NCBI GenBank assembly: GCA_002868945.1
Contig: PKTX01000049.1
Location: 1 to 41,037, forward strand
Source of the DNA: Desulfobulbaceae bacterium
Lineage (GTDB): Bacteria; Desulfobacterota; Desulfobulbia; Desulfobulbales; SURF-16
Reading direction: 5' to 3'
DNA: 41,037 nucleotides
Under the pieces are notes generated by a model that saw only the letters and a list, made by a program, of their open reading frames with translations, was not told the origin of the DNA and did no database searches. This document shows, piece after piece, positions 1 through 9,890 of this stretch; position 1 is the stretch's first letter; every line of letters starts with the position of its first letter. Made by a program: the position numbers and the translations under genes.

Positions 1-152
<152 letters not shown>

Positions 153-154
<2 letters not shown>

Positions 155-2096
155 AGGAGAGGTAGTCGAGCAGGCTGACCTGCATGGTGCGGGCCGCCGA
201 GGCCAGGGCCGCCTCATAGGCGTTCTCCGCCGCCTTCAGATCCATGATGGCCTTGAGGATATCCGTATCCTGCCTGTCGGACAGGTTCTCCTGTACGGCA
301 AGGTCAAGGTTGGTGAATATCTGGCGCTGGGCGTCAATGCGGTTGCCGCGTGCCCCGAAGTCGGAGATGCGGGTGGTCAACTCCTCCATAACCTCGCTCA
401 AATCAGCGATGGACTTGTCAAGGGCATGGACCTGCAGGTCCTTGTTGGTGATGCCCAGCGCCTCGGTGAAGTTGCTGGAGTCGGCATCCATGGCAAAGGT
501 GTAGCGGGCCGAGTCGGATGAGGTGATGTCAAGATAGCCGTCTATGTTCCAGGAGGCGTCAAGCCCCGGGACATTGCTTATCTTGTCGGCAATGGATTGC
601 GGTGTATCGACGTTGACGTCAACAGGGATGATGGCGTCAAAGCTCTCGGGCGGCACATGGTCATGGTCCATGATGCTGATGGTAAAGGAGCCGCTGGCCA
701 CCTGCGGTGATTCGGCGTCGTCGGGCAGACCGGTGTTGCCGCTGGCAAAGGTCGCCCCGGTATCGGTGACGCTTCTGAAGCTTCTGACCTCGGTGTAATT
801 CTTGCCAAGCAGCGTATCCTCGAGATCCTGAAGAGTCTCGAAAACCTTGGTGTTTTTCAGGGCCTCCTGGCCGTTCTGGGTGATGGCGATCTTCTCCACC
901 TTGCCCACCTTGATCTCCAGCACCCCCTCGCGGTCGCCTGTATAGCGGACATTGCCGTCCAGGTCGGTAATGGCCAGGGCAGCGACTTTGCCGTCCCCTG
1001 CCGTGTCGCCCGGTTCGCCGGTAACGGTGCTGCCGCCGTTCAGGCCGATGGCCTCCAGGCCGGGTTCCCCAAAAACAGGGCCGACCCCGGTTAAACTGGA
1101 TTCGAGCATAAAGGTGCGGTTGGAGAGCAGTTCCAGGCGGCCGGAGGTGGTGTTGGTGCCGGCAGCGCCGTTCAGATGGGTGACGGCCTCGCCGTTAGCC
1201 GTGGTGGTCACCTCGATGTTGCGGCCGTCCACCGCCTTTAAAACCAGGCTGCCGCTGCTGTCGCGGCTGGCATTGACACCGGTTGTGGCCTGCTGGGCGT
1301 TGATCGATTCGATGAGCACATTGTCGCTGTCCTGGTCGGCGATGCCGGTGGCAGCGCCAAAGATGTCGACGCCGTTAATGACCAGGTCTCCGGCATTCAG
1401 GGTGCCGTTCGTCACCGGCGCCGTGGCCGTGACCAGGGCAGGCGTCACCTCGGCCGTGACACCGGTCTGATCGCTGACGCTGTTGATGGCCGTGGCCTTG
1501 GCTGCGGCCGAGTCGGCGCTGTAGGGGCCGGCAGCCACGGAGGCCGGCACCCCTATGCCGTTAATGCTCAGTTCGTCGGCAGCAAGCGGCAGGCCGGCAG
1601 TGGGGGCGGTGCCGTTTAGGCGGTAGCCGTCAATCTTGTCCTGGATAAAGGGCATGGGCTCGGCCTCTGAATAGCCGGAGGTGCGGTAGCCGCCAAAGAT
1701 GTATTTGCCGCCGATCTGGGTGTTGGCCAGGGTGACGGCCTGTTCGAGCAGGTTGGCCACCTGGGGGGCAATGAGGGGCCGGTCGCCTTCCACCACCGGC
1801 GTCTGGGCCGAGATGGCCAGGGTCTTGGCCTCCATGACCTGGTCCTTGATCTGGCGCAGGGCACTTTCCGCTGCCGTGATCATGGCGCCGCCATGGTCGA
1901 GATTCTCCTGGTACTGGCCGATCTCGGCCACCGTGGAACGCATGCCCAGGGCCGAGACCAGGTTGGTGGGGTTGTCGGACAGTTTTGACATCTGCCGACC
2001 CGAGGAGATCTGGCTGTTTATTTTATTGATATCCGTGGCGACCCGGTTCAGGTTGCCCTGAACCTGCGAGAATATGGTGTTTAAGGTGGTTCTCAT
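153..2096 (-). CDS. flgL: Flagellar hook-associated protein 3 (hook-filament junction), enlarged
   Basis: 647 aa. The N-terminus (MRTTLNTIFSQVQGNLNRV) and the coiled C-terminus (DLKAAENAYEAALASAARTM, ending LLDYLS) are the paired helical D0/D1 segments of the flagellin/FlgL family. FlgL joins the hook and FlgK to the filament outside the cell. The family is commonly about 300 aa; here residues of roughly 150-560 form a large variable middle, including a flagellin hook-IN-like stretch (LNAGDLVINGVDI). It is last in the visible operon, 19 bp after flgK, with a strong GAGGAGG ribosome site. The stop codon falls inside the adjoining heptamer array, but the C-terminus looks complete. The identification is firm; the role of the enlarged middle is unknown. 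Confidence 0.93.
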
Positions 2097-2115
2097 GACG
2101 AATCCTCCTCGCCCC

Positions 2116-4656
2116 TTATCTGTTGACCGAGTTCAGCAGGATCTGCAGCATCTCATCCGAGGTGGTGATCAGCTTGGCTGCTGCGGTATAGGCATGCTGG
2201 AACTTGATGAGGTTGGCCATCTCCTCGTCCAGATTGACGGCTGAGGTGGCGTCGCGCATCTCCCGCATCTGGTTGGTGATCAGGGTGTTGTATTCATGGT
2301 CGCGCTGCACGGAGCGCGCCTCAAGGCCGACACTGGCCACCAGACCGTTATAGTGGCCGTCCAGGGTATTGTTGCTGGCCCCGTTAAAGCGGATATTCTC
2401 TTGGCGCTGGATATTGGTGATGAGCAGGGCGTTGCTCTCGTCACCGGCAAAGATCTCGCCATACTCATTGACCTGGCCGGCAGCCAGGAATTCCAGGGAG
2501 TGTTCCACCTGCTCGTTGACGTCGATGGAGGCGGCGCTGTCCCCCTTGAAAAAGGTGTTGAGGCCGGCCGTGGCCAGAAAGTTGGAGGTGTCACCGCCGA
2601 AGGCGAAACTGTGGGCGCTATCCGGGCTGAGCAGCAGCTTGTTGTTTTCCACCGTGGCCTTGAGCCAGGTATTGGGGCTCTGACCGCTGGCCTCTTCAAT
2701 GGCGACGTTGATGGCATTGGCCATATCCTGCAGGGTGTAGACCCGATCCATGGGCACCTCCACCGCCTGGGGCAGGGCCAGGGTGTCGTCGCTGTTGTAG
2801 AGCCAGATCTTGAAGCTGGTGTCATCGGTGGCCAGCTCGTCGGAATAGGCATAGCCCATCATGGCGGCACCCAGGCCGCCGATGGTGACCCCGTCAATAT
2901 TCTGGTTACTGCTGTCCGTGTACTCGTAGCTGATCTTGCCGTCGCCCGCCTCGTCATTCACGCCGAAATGGCCGCCGTCCAGACCAAGATGCCCCAGGTA
3001 GGTGTCGGTACTGCCGGCATCGATATTGATATTGCCCTTGTGGTTGAAGAGGGTTATCTCGCCGGTGTTGTGGGTGGTATCCGCTGCATAGGCGCCGTCG
3101 GTCAGACCAAGAGAACTCTCCGGTAAGGCACTGTTGTCAATGCCGGCCAGGACGATCTGCGATTCATCGCCGGGATTGGTGTTTTTCAGGACAATGGCGT
3201 TGAGGGCGCCGCCGTTGCTGCCCGTGCCCACCTCGGCTTGCAGGGTGGCCTTGGGTATAGTGGTGGGGTCGCTGTTGTAGTTGTTGATCTCCGTGTTGAT
3301 GGTGTCCACCATGTTTTGGGCAAAGGTTGCGGGGTCTCCCACGTCAGCGGCAACCACCGTATAGCTGATTGCCACGTCATTAATGGTGAAATCCATGCTG
3401 TCTCCCGCCGCCAAGGGGGCGGCATCCACGGCTTCACCGGCCACCAGGGTGGTGAGGCGCGCCTTGACATCGCTCAAGGCGTTGTTGATGGCATCGACGC
3501 TGTTGGCGGTCTTGCCCATGGCCAGACCATTGACGGCAACAGCGCCTTCGATATGGCCCACTGACCGGTTGTTGATGGTGATGGTGCCGGCACTGATATC
3601 CTCCAGGGCCGTGGCCGCATCCACGGTGGACAGGAGGCGGGTGGTGTCGGCGGCCATGGTGGCGCTTTCCACGGTTTCCGAGAAACGTTCCAGGCCCACG
3701 CCCTGGCTGTGGAGCTGGTTAACCTCGCGGATCAGGGAGTTGGCCAGGGCGTCAAGGCGGCCCAGATAATTTTCCGGTTCGCCCTCGACAAGCTCGCCGT
3801 GGACCTTTGACCAGCCGCCCAGCTTGCCGCCCAGCTCGTTTTTGGCGCCGATGACGGTGAGGGTGACCTGGCCGTTTGCGTTGGTTGTCTGCCAATTGAG
3901 GTTGCGGTCGTCCCACTTGAGCGACCAGGCCTGGGTGCTCTCCACCAGGGAGTGGCCGTCCTTGAGCAGCACGGTGTATGAGCCGTTCGCCATCTCAAAG
4001 TAATTGATGTCAACAAACTGGGAGAGCTCCTTGGTGAGTTCGTCGCGCTGGTCGCGCAGGTCGTTGAGTTTGTGAACGTCGCTTTCGCCGCTGACGATCT
4101 GCTGATTAAGGCCGGCAATCTGCCGGGTCAAGGCATTGACATCATCGACGCCCGCCTTCAGATTGGAGCTGATATCCTGGCGCGACTGGCCAATTTCCGC
4201 CGTCATCATCTGAAACTGCTGGTTGATGAGGTTGGCCTGCTGCACCACGGTCTGGCGGGAGGAGATGAACTCCGGATTGGCGGAGAGGTCCTGCCAGCTT
4301 GACCAGAATTGGCTGAGCAGATCATTGACGGCCATGCCGGGTGCCTCGTTAAAGGCGGTTTCCACCACCCGCATGGATTCATGCTGGGCCTCCAGGTTGC
4401 TGAGCTTGGATTCCTGCTCCACCAGGCGCTGCACCATGAAACGGTCATAGCTGCGCTCCACCCTTTCTCCACGGACACCATTGCCGATATAGCCGACGCC
4501 GGTGGGACTGGCCACCGGCGTGGTCAGGTCCAGCGTCTGCCTGGAGTAGCCCGGCGTATTGACGTTGGCCACGTTGTGGCCGGTGACGCCGATGGCGAGC
4601 TGATGGGTAACCAGGGCCTCTTTGGCCAGGTTGAGGACATGGGAGATGCCGGCCAT
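2116..4656 (-). CDS. flgK: Flagellar hook-associated protein 1
   Basis: 846 aa. The N-terminus has the rod/hook family signature (HNVANVNTPGYSRQ, about residues 27-40) and the C-terminus ends with the family helix (NLDEEMANLIKFQHAYTAAA). FlgK forms the first hook-filament junction layer and needs the FlgN chaperone, encoded 2 bp upstream. It is longer than the roughly 550 aa of enterobacterial FlgK; the extra length lies in the central surface-exposed region (about residues 350-750). Start chosen at ATG 4656, with an AGG-containing site just upstream. Confidence 0.95.
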   Translation of the reverse strand: MAGISHVLNLAKEALVTHQLAIGVTGHNVANVNTPGYSRQTLDLTTPVASPTGVGYIGNGVRGERVERSYDRFMVQRLVEQESKLSNLEAQHESMRVVETAFNEAPGMAVNDLLSQFWSSWQDLSANPEFISSRQTVVQQANLINQQFQMMTAEIGQSRQDISSNLKAGVDDVNALTRQIAGLNQQIVSGESDVHKLNDLRDQRDELTKELSQFVDINYFEMANGSYTVLLKDGHSLVESTQAWSLKWDDRNLNWQTTNANGQVTLTVIGAKNELGGKLGGWSKVHGELVEGEPENYLGRLDALANSLIREVNQLHSQGVGLERFSETVESATMAADTTRLLSTVDAATALEDISAGTITINNRSVGHIEGAVAVNGLAMGKTANSVDAINNALSDVKARLTTLVAGEAVDAAPLAAGDSMDFTINDVAISYTVVAADVGDPATFAQNMVDTINTEINNYNSDPTTIPKATLQAEVGTGSNGGALNAIVLKNTNPGDESQIVLAGIDNSALPESSLGLTDGAYAADTTHNTGEITLFNHKGNINIDAGSTDTYLGHLGLDGGHFGVNDEAGDGKISYEYTDSSNQNIDGVTIGGLGAAMMGYAYSDELATDDTSFKIWLYNSDDTLALPQAVEVPMDRVYTLQDMANAINVAIEEASGQSPNTWLKATVENNKLLLSPDSAHSFAFGGDTSNFLATAGLNTFFKGDSAASIDVNEQVEHSLEFLAAGQVNEYGEIFAGDESNALLITNIQRQENIRFNGASNNTLDGHYNGLVASVGLEARSVQRDHEYNTLITNQMREMRDATSAVNLDEEMANLIKFQHAYTAAAKLITTSDEMLQILLNSVNR

Positions 4657-4658
4657 GG

Positions 4659-5177
4659 CTAGACCTCGCGGGACAGGAGGGAGGGCCCTGCCTTGTCGAT
4701 TTTGGCCAGGTGGCCGCGGTTTGAGTAGGAGGGGTCGCAGCTGACCCCGTCGCTGATCAGGGAGATGGCATCACCCAGATAGCGCAGGATATCCTCGGTG
4801 AAGCTATGGTTGATGTAGCTCTTACGGTCGATCTCCTGGCGCAGGGAGCTGAGGTTTTCCCTGAGGGTGTCCAGCTCCTCCACCTCATGCGGTTGCAGAA
4901 ACGGGTAGAGGTCGCGGAGCTGGATAATCTCACGCTCTTCCGAAGAGGGCTCGACGCCGCTGATGGCGGCGGCAGTGGCCTGGATCTGATCGTCAAGGTA
5001 GATCATTTTACGCAGGCCGTTTTCCTTCTGTTTGCTGATCTGCATGAGCACGGACATGCCCATCTTCAGAAGACCGGCCTGTTCCTGATCCAGGATATGG
5101 ATAAAGGCACAGGTGTAATTCACCTGCTTGTTGAGCTGGCCCATAAGGGTCTCAAAGTGGGGAGTGCTGGTGGTCAT
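4659..5177 (-). CDS. flgN: FlgN-like flagellar export chaperone
   Basis: 172 aa, predicted almost wholly alpha-helical, with a long charged helix around residues 45-75 and a second near 95-135. This is the usual make-up of FlgN, which holds FlgK and FlgL unfolded for flagellar type III export. Sequence similarity within the family is low, so the call rests mainly on size, helicity and position: the ATG overlaps the flgJ stop by 4 bp (ATGA) and flgK follows after 2 bp. No flgM anti-sigma gene is visible between flgJ and flgN, where many bacteria carry it. Confidence 0.75.
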   Translation of the reverse strand: MTTSTPHFETLMGQLNKQVNYTCAFIHILDQEQAGLLKMGMSVLMQISKQKENGLRKMIYLDDQIQATAAAISGVEPSSEEREIIQLRDLYPFLQPHEVEELDTLRENLSSLRQEIDRKSYINHSFTEDILRYLGDAISLISDGVSCDPSYSNRGHLAKIDKAGPSLLSREV

Positions 5178-5488
5178 GAGAGGTCTCCTGTCGGTCGCTG
5201 ATTTTTCATCAGTTGTTCAAAAAGCATGTCACCGAAACCGGTACCGTCGCCGGTGGCTATCTTTTCCGCCAGCTCCTGGTCCATGAGGGATTGAAACATC
5301 TTCTCGGCATGACTCTTGGCAAAAATTCCATCCGGCTCAAGGCTGGTGTCGCGCATGCTGTCGAGCATCTGCTTGTTGAGCAGGGCCTCGAAATCGGCGC
5401 AGGCCCGGCGCAGTTTCTCTTCTTCAGCGGCGCTCATTTTGCCGCTGCTGCCGGTCAATGGCGCCATATTTGTGTTGGAAATTTCCAT
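5174..5488 (-). CDS. flgJ: FlgJ-type rod-binding protein (rod-cap domain only)
   Basis: 104 aa. It matches the N-terminal rod-binding domain of FlgJ (CADFEALLNKQMLDSMRD, then FQSLMDQELAEKIA), which caps the growing rod in the periplasm. The C-terminal muramidase domain of enterobacterial FlgJ is absent, as is common in Deltaproteobacteria, so another enzyme must open the peptidoglycan. The gene lies 12 bp after flgI and overlaps flgN by 4 bp, giving tight translational coupling. The start is ATG 5488 with an AGGGA site 9-10 bases upstream. Confidence 0.88.
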   Translation of the reverse strand: MEISNTNMAPLTGSSGKMSAAEEEKLRRACADFEALLNKQMLDSMRDTSLEPDGIFAKSHAEKMFQSLMDQELAEKIATGDGTGFGDMLFEQLMKNQRPTGDLS

Positions 5489-5500
5489 GGCGTTGTTTCC

Positions 5501-6589
5501 CTAAATAATCTGAAGTTCCGCCTTGATGGCGCCCGAGGCCTTCATGGATTGAAAAATGGCAATGAGGTCACGGGTGGTAACGCCCACCGAGTTAAGGGCC
5601 CGCACCACCTCGCCCAGGGTGACGCCGCTCTCCAGCCGAACCAGGAGATTCTCCCGGTCCCGGGCCGTGATGTTGGCGTTTTCCTCCCGGGAGGGGGCCT
5701 GGCCCGGCATCGGGTTGACCTGAACGGAGAGATTGCCGTGGGCCACCGCCACCTCGTCAATGGTGATGTTCTCGCCCATGACAACGGTGCCGGTTCGTTC
5801 ATCAATAATGATTCTGGCCTGGTTGTCGGGAGTGATGACAATATTCTCCAGTGCTGCCAGCAGGCCGATCTGGTTGCCCTCAAACTCGGGGGGCACGGTG
5901 ATGGTGACGGTGGCGCTGTCCTTGGCCTTGGCAAAGGGACCGGCCAGCAGTTCATCCACCGCTTCCACCACCCTGCTCATGGTGGTAAAGTCGGGATTGT
6001 TGAGGTGGATGGAGAGCTCTTTTTTGGTGAGCAGGGAAAAGGGTACCTCGCGCTCCACCGTGGCGCCGTCCGGAATGCGGGCCACCGTGACATGGTTGCG
6101 CTGCGTGTTTCTGTCTCCGCCACGGCGCGGCTCTAAACCGCCGATGGATACAGGCCCCTGGCCCATGGCGTAGATCTTGCCGTCCAGGCCCTTGAGCGGC
6201 GTGGCGATCAAAGTACCGCCGGCCAGGGAGGAGGCATCGCCCAGGGATGAGAGGTTGATGTCGATCTTCTGACCGGTTTTGACAAAGGCCGGCAGTTTGG
6301 CCGTAACGAGCACTCCGGCGACATTCTTGACCTTGAGCTCCTGCGGGTTGACATGGACGCCCATGTTTTCCAGCATATTGACCAGGGCCTGGCTGGTGAA
6401 GGGACTCTTGTTGCCGTCACCGGTTCCATCCAGGCCCACCACCAGGCCGTAGCCGACCAGCTGATTATCCCGCACGCCCTTGACCGAGGCCAGATCCTTG
6501 AGGCGGGTCGCCTCGGCGGTCTGCCCCCAGCAGAGCAGCAGGGCCAGGAGGAGGGGGAGAATGGTATGTCTGTGCAGGTTTCTGTTCAT
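5501..6589 (-). CDS. flgI: Flagellar P-ring protein
   Basis: FlgI forms the periplasmic (P) ring bushing around the rod. The start at 6589 gives 362 aa, the usual family length, beginning with a signal peptide (MNRNLHR, hydrophobic run, cleavage after about TAEA) followed by the conserved start of the mature protein (TRLKDLASVKGVRDNQLVGYGLVVGL). The reading frame stays open upstream to 6901, but that extension is unlike the family, would overlap the 3' end of flgH, and contains a sigma-54 promoter at 6631-6645. It is therefore leader, not coding. C-terminal motifs such as LVRLESGVTLGEVVRALNSV are intact. Confidence 0.95.
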   Translation of the reverse strand: MNRNLHRHTILPLLLALLLCWGQTAEATRLKDLASVKGVRDNQLVGYGLVVGLDGTGDGNKSPFTSQALVNMLENMGVHVNPQELKVKNVAGVLVTAKLPAFVKTGQKIDINLSSLGDASSLAGGTLIATPLKGLDGKIYAMGQGPVSIGGLEPRRGGDRNTQRNHVTVARIPDGATVEREVPFSLLTKKELSIHLNNPDFTTMSRVVEAVDELLAGPFAKAKDSATVTITVPPEFEGNQIGLLAALENIVITPDNQARIIIDERTGTVVMGENITIDEVAVAHGNLSVQVNPMPGQAPSREENANITARDRENLLVRLESGVTLGEVVRALNSVGVTTRDLIAIFQSMKASGAIKAELQII

Positions 6590-6630
6590 GGCCTTTGTCC
6601 CGTTTTTGTTGGCTGTACCTGTATATGTTT

Positions 6631-6645
6631 GCAAGGGGTGTGCCA
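6631..6645 (-). promoter_or_regulatory. Sigma-54 promoter (-24/-12) before flgI, inside the operon
   Basis: On the minus strand this reads TGGCAC-N5-TTGC, matching all ten fixed positions of the RpoN consensus with correct GG-to-GC spacing. The transcript would begin near 6619, about 30 nt before the flgI ATG at 6589. It lies in the 240-bp flgH-flgI gap and supports the short flgI start. Sigma-54 needs an AAA+ activator (FlrC/FleQ/NtrC type), which is not encoded in the window. Confidence 0.82.
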
Positions 6646-6830
6646 CATGCATTTTTGCTGTTTTTGTGGTGTAATTGTTCGAATTTAAAAGAAATAAGAT
6701 CGTATTGGTCGGGTGGGTAAATTTTTCCCACCGGTAATAGCGGGCCGTCCGGCCCGGTGTCGCTTCTCTGGGGGGATGACCGGCGGCGTCGGCTTGCGGC
6801 GTTTGCCATGCCGGGCTCGGCCAGGGCGGC

Positions 6831-7517
6831 TTAAAAAGGCCAGAGGATATCAACACCCTTGGCCAGCCAGCCCGGCTGCTGTTTGTCGCTGACCGCGCCA
6901 TGGCCGCCTACTTCGATGCGGGCGTCGGCAATGTGTGATGACTTGATTACGTTGTCCGGCGAAATGTCGGCCGGCCTGACCAGACCGGAGAGGATGATAA
7001 ACTGCGTTTCATTGTTGGTGGTTATCTCCCGGTAGCCCTGGATGGCCATATTGCCGTCCATGGTGACGTCGATGACGCGGGCCGAGATGGTGGCTGTTGT
7101 TGTGTTGTCGCGGGTGGTTTCGCCGTCGCCGGAAAAGTTGTTCTTCAGGCTGGCCCCCAGGGTGCGGCTGTTGGTGCCGGGTTCCCTGAGCTTGGCCCAC
7201 TCGGCAAAGCGAAAGAGGTAGGAGATGTCGCCGCTGATACTGGAGTCACGTGATGTGTCCGTGGTGGCCTCATTGGTGGAGCTGGCGGTCTCGACAATGG
7301 CCACGGTGACGATGTCGCCCACCTTGCGGGCCCGCCGGTCGCGGTAGAGATCCATGGCCTGGGCCGAGTAGATGGAGCCCTCCTCCGGCATGAGCCGCTC
7401 ATGCTGGACCGGCGGCAGGGAGTGGCGGGGAGGCAGGGACGACGACCTGTTCTGGCCGGAAGCCAGACACCCTGTCAGGCAGCAGGCAATAATGAGAAGA
7501 AGAGAGCTGTTTTTCAT
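6831..7517 (-). CDS. flgH: Flagellar L-ring lipoprotein
   Basis: FlgH is the outer-membrane lipoprotein forming the L ring. The start at 7517 gives 228 aa and is preferred over ATG 7532 because the GGAGGT ribosome site lies between the two, about 8 bases before 7517. The N-terminus is a lipoprotein signal (MKNSSLLLIIACCLTGC) with lipobox LTGC. Family motifs follow: GSIYSAQAMDLYRDRRARKVGDIVTV and, near the end, QFIILSGLVRPADISPDNVI. It lies 14 bp after flgA. With FlgI it shows that the organism has an outer membrane. Confidence 0.94.
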   Translation of the reverse strand: MKNSSLLLIIACCLTGCLASGQNRSSSLPPRHSLPPVQHERLMPEEGSIYSAQAMDLYRDRRARKVGDIVTVAIVETASSTNEATTDTSRDSSISGDISYLFRFAEWAKLREPGTNSRTLGASLKNNFSGDGETTRDNTTTATISARVIDVTMDGNMAIQGYREITTNNETQFIILSGLVRPADISPDNVIKSSHIADARIEVGGHGAVSDKQQPGWLAKGVDILWPF

Positions 7518-7531
7518 GGTATGGACCTCCA

Positions 7532-8257
7532 TTACAGATCAACGCGCACCAGGCCGCGATCAACCACCCGGGCCGAAATGACCTGGCGGCTTCGTAAGTT
7601 TTTGACTTCGATTGTCTCGCCGGCCGCCCCCTGACCGCGCGCCTCGCCCTTGGTGACTATCTGCAGGTTCTTGGAGCGGGCCTGGATGGTCACCTGGTCA
7701 CCGCGCTCCACCAGGGTCGGTGGGCTGAGGTGCTTTTTGAGCAGGATGGTGCCGGCGCCAAGGGATGTCTTGAGGCCCTGGCCGATGGCCTCCTCCGGGC
7801 TGGTAACCAGCTCATGGCCGAACATGGTTATGTTACGCCGCACAACACTGAGGTCCGCGGCGCTGATGGTCTCCTGGCGTGCCAGGCGGCGGGCGAGAAG
7901 CACCACGTTGCCGTAGAGCTCCACATCGGCCCACATCTTGACGCGGGCCTTGGTCTCGCCGTCCACCTTGACGAGCAGGGTGAGGTATTTTCTGCCCAGA
8001 AAACGTTCGGGATTCTGGTTGATCACCTCAAAATCGAGGCTGCCGTCTGGGATGCTTACCTGGGCCGGGGCGCTGTCGAAGTTGCGGATCGCCAGGTCCT
8101 CCGGCGGCCAGGGACTGTGGCTCATTTGCTTTTCCGTGAAGATGGCCTCAAGCTCTTGTCGGTCCAGGGTGATAGCGGCGGCCAGGGCTGGGCCGCAGAG
8201 GCTGAACACCAGGACAACAAGCAGGATATATATGGAGGTACGGCTGCCGGTGGTCAT
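7532..8257 (-). CDS. flgA: Flagellar P-ring assembly chaperone FlgA
   Basis: 241 aa with an N-terminal signal peptide (to about residue 27, ending ALAAA). The C-terminal SAF-type domain carries typical FlgA features: RRNITMFGHELV, GQGLKTSLGAGTILLKKHL, then GDQVTIQARSKNLQIVTKGEA. FlgA helps FlgI polymerise into the P ring in the periplasm. It lies 14 bp downstream of flgG with an AGGAGAAG ribosome site. Confidence 0.92.
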   Translation of the reverse strand: MTTGSRTSIYILLVVLVFSLCGPALAAAITLDRQELEAIFTEKQMSHSPWPPEDLAIRNFDSAPAQVSIPDGSLDFEVINQNPERFLGRKYLTLLVKVDGETKARVKMWADVELYGNVVLLARRLARQETISAADLSVVRRNITMFGHELVTSPEEAIGQGLKTSLGAGTILLKKHLSPPTLVERGDQVTIQARSKNLQIVTKGEARGQGAAGETIEVKNLRSRQVISARVVDRGLVRVDL

Positions 8258-8271
8258 GGGGCTAACTTCTC

Positions 8272-9054
8272 CTAGCGCACGAGATTGTTGGTGGTCTCGA
8301 GAATCTGGTCGGCGGTACTGATGCCCTTGGAATTGGCATCAAAGGCGCGCTGGGTGATGATCAGGTTGACCATCTCCTCGGTCACCGACACATTGGACAT
8401 CTCCAGGTAACCCTGGGCCAGGGTGCCGGCCTCGTCGGTGCCGGGATTGGCCTCAACAGGGTCGCCGGAGGCCTCGGTGGGCACAAAGAGGTTGCCGCCC
8501 ATGGCCTTCAGGCCGCCCGGGTTGATAAAGGTGTGCACGGTGAGCTGCACGGAACCCAGGACCTCCTGGGCGGCATCCATGGCCGACAGCATGCCGGCCG
8601 AATCGATTTCCAGAACAACGGTGCCGTCGGGCACGGCAAACTCGGGCTGCAGGCGATCCCCATTCTGGGTGACGATGAAACCGTCACTGTCCTTGGTAAA
8701 GGCGCCGGCCCTGGTATAGTATTCCTCGCCGTCCCGCACCACCTGGAAAAAGCCCTTGCCCTCTATGGCCATGTCCAGATCATTGCTGGTCTGGGTATAG
8801 TCGCCCTGGGTAAAGATCTTCTGGACAGCAGTGGTTCGCGTGCCGAGTCCTACCTGGATGCCGGTGGGCACCTGGTTGCCGCCCACTGTTTCAGCACCGG
8901 CGGCCCGCATGTTCTGGTAGATAAGGTCTTCGAACTGGGCCCGGCTCTTCTTAAAGGCCGAGGTGTTGACGTTGGCCAGATTGTTGGAGGTGACGTCAAG
9001 CTGCAGCTGCTGAGCCTGCATGCCTGTCTGTGAGGTGTAAAGTGCCCGTATCAT
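8272..9054 (-). CDS. flgG: Flagellar distal rod protein
   Basis: 260 aa, the standard FlgG length. The N-terminus has MIRALYTSQTGMQAQQ and NNLANVNTSAFKKSRAQFEDL; the C-terminus has YLEMSNVSVTEEMVNLIITQ and RAFDANSKGISTADQILETT. FlgG forms the straight distal rod through the peptidoglycan and outer membrane. It is 25 bp after flgF with an AAGGAG site. The middle contains the expected GKGFFQV beta-domain signature. Confidence 0.97.
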   Translation of the reverse strand: MIRALYTSQTGMQAQQLQLDVTSNNLANVNTSAFKKSRAQFEDLIYQNMRAAGAETVGGNQVPTGIQVGLGTRTTAVQKIFTQGDYTQTSNDLDMAIEGKGFFQVVRDGEEYYTRAGAFTKDSDGFIVTQNGDRLQPEFAVPDGTVVLEIDSAGMLSAMDAAQEVLGSVQLTVHTFINPGGLKAMGGNLFVPTEASGDPVEANPGTDEAGTLAQGYLEMSNVSVTEEMVNLIITQRAFDANSKGISTADQILETTNNLVR

Positions 9055-9079
9055 GGGGATCTCCTTAAAAGAACATTGG

Positions 9080-9808
9080 TTAGCCGTTTAATCTGCCCAC
9101 CCGAGAGATGGCCTTGTCATCCATGTCATCAATGCTGCGTACCACCTTCTGCTGGGTCTGGTAGGCGCGGTTGAGATCGATCATGGCGGTGAGTTCCTTC
9201 ATTGTGTTGACGTTTGATTTTTCCAGATAGCCCTGTTTAATGCTGAACTCCTCGGCTGCCTCCTCCTGGGCGCCGTCCACCGGCCGAAAGAGATTGCCGC
9301 CCTCCTTTTCCAGGTCCGCCGGGCCGGCAAAGGTGACAATGGCCAGGGTACCGGCCGCCTGGCCGTCCACCGTGATATTGCCGTCATCGGCCACCGAGAC
9401 GTCCCGGCCGTTGATCTGGATGGGGCCGCCGTCACCCAAGACAAGATGGCCGGCGGGGGTGACCAGTTGTCCTTCGTTGTTGATGGTGAACTCGCCGGCC
9501 CGGGTGTAGCGCACCCCGGCCTCGGTCTGGATGCTGAAAAAACCATTGCCGCCGATGGCGAAGTCCAGGGCATTGCCGGTCTTTTCCATGGCGCCGGCCT
9601 GCATGTCGGTGATGTCGCGAATGGCCTTGCCCACCCGGTGTCGCTGGTGGTCGGTTTTGTAGAGCATCTCCCAGAAGGTGACGTCCTCCTTCTTGTAGCC
9701 GGTGGTGTCTACGTTGGCCAGGTTGTTACTGACCTGGTTGAGGCGTCTGCTCTGCGCCAGCATGGTCTCCGTGCTTTCAACAAGGCCGAGGCGGTTCTGG
9801 ATATACAT
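9080..9808 (-). CDS. flgF: Flagellar proximal rod protein FlgF
   Basis: 242 aa. It has the rod/hook N-terminal motif (VSNNLANVDTTGYKKEDVTF), the central GGNGFFSI segment and a C-terminal helix (YLEKSNVNTMKELTAMIDLN, then AYQTQQKVV). It is slightly shorter and more divergent than FlgG, and its position just upstream of flgG is the usual one for flgF. It is the first gene of the operon behind the sigma-54 promoter at 9891-9905. Confidence 0.9.
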   Translation of the reverse strand: MYIQNRLGLVESTETMLAQSRRLNQVSNNLANVDTTGYKKEDVTFWEMLYKTDHQRHRVGKAIRDITDMQAGAMEKTGNALDFAIGGNGFFSIQTEAGVRYTRAGEFTINNEGQLVTPAGHLVLGDGGPIQINGRDVSVADDGNITVDGQAAGTLAIVTFAGPADLEKEGGNLFRPVDGAQEEAAEEFSIKQGYLEKSNVNTMKELTAMIDLNRAYQTQQKVVRSIDDMDDKAISRVGRLNG

Positions 9809-9890
9809 ATTTTCTCCCTGGCCATGGTTGCGGCGGCCATGGCACGGTGTGACATAATTTTGACGTAACTTGCCTGTCGCTTATAGTAAT

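Noticed and set aside
2296-3126. Long plus-strand ORFs antisense to flgK, glmS, cobQ, acs and others
   Set aside because: They are mirror frames of GC-rich genes on the other strand, with no family resemblance or ribosome sites.
6590-6901. N-terminal extension of flgI (open frame to 6901)
   Set aside because: It has no family similarity, overlaps flgH, contains a sigma-54 promoter, and is followed by a proper signal peptide starting at 6589.
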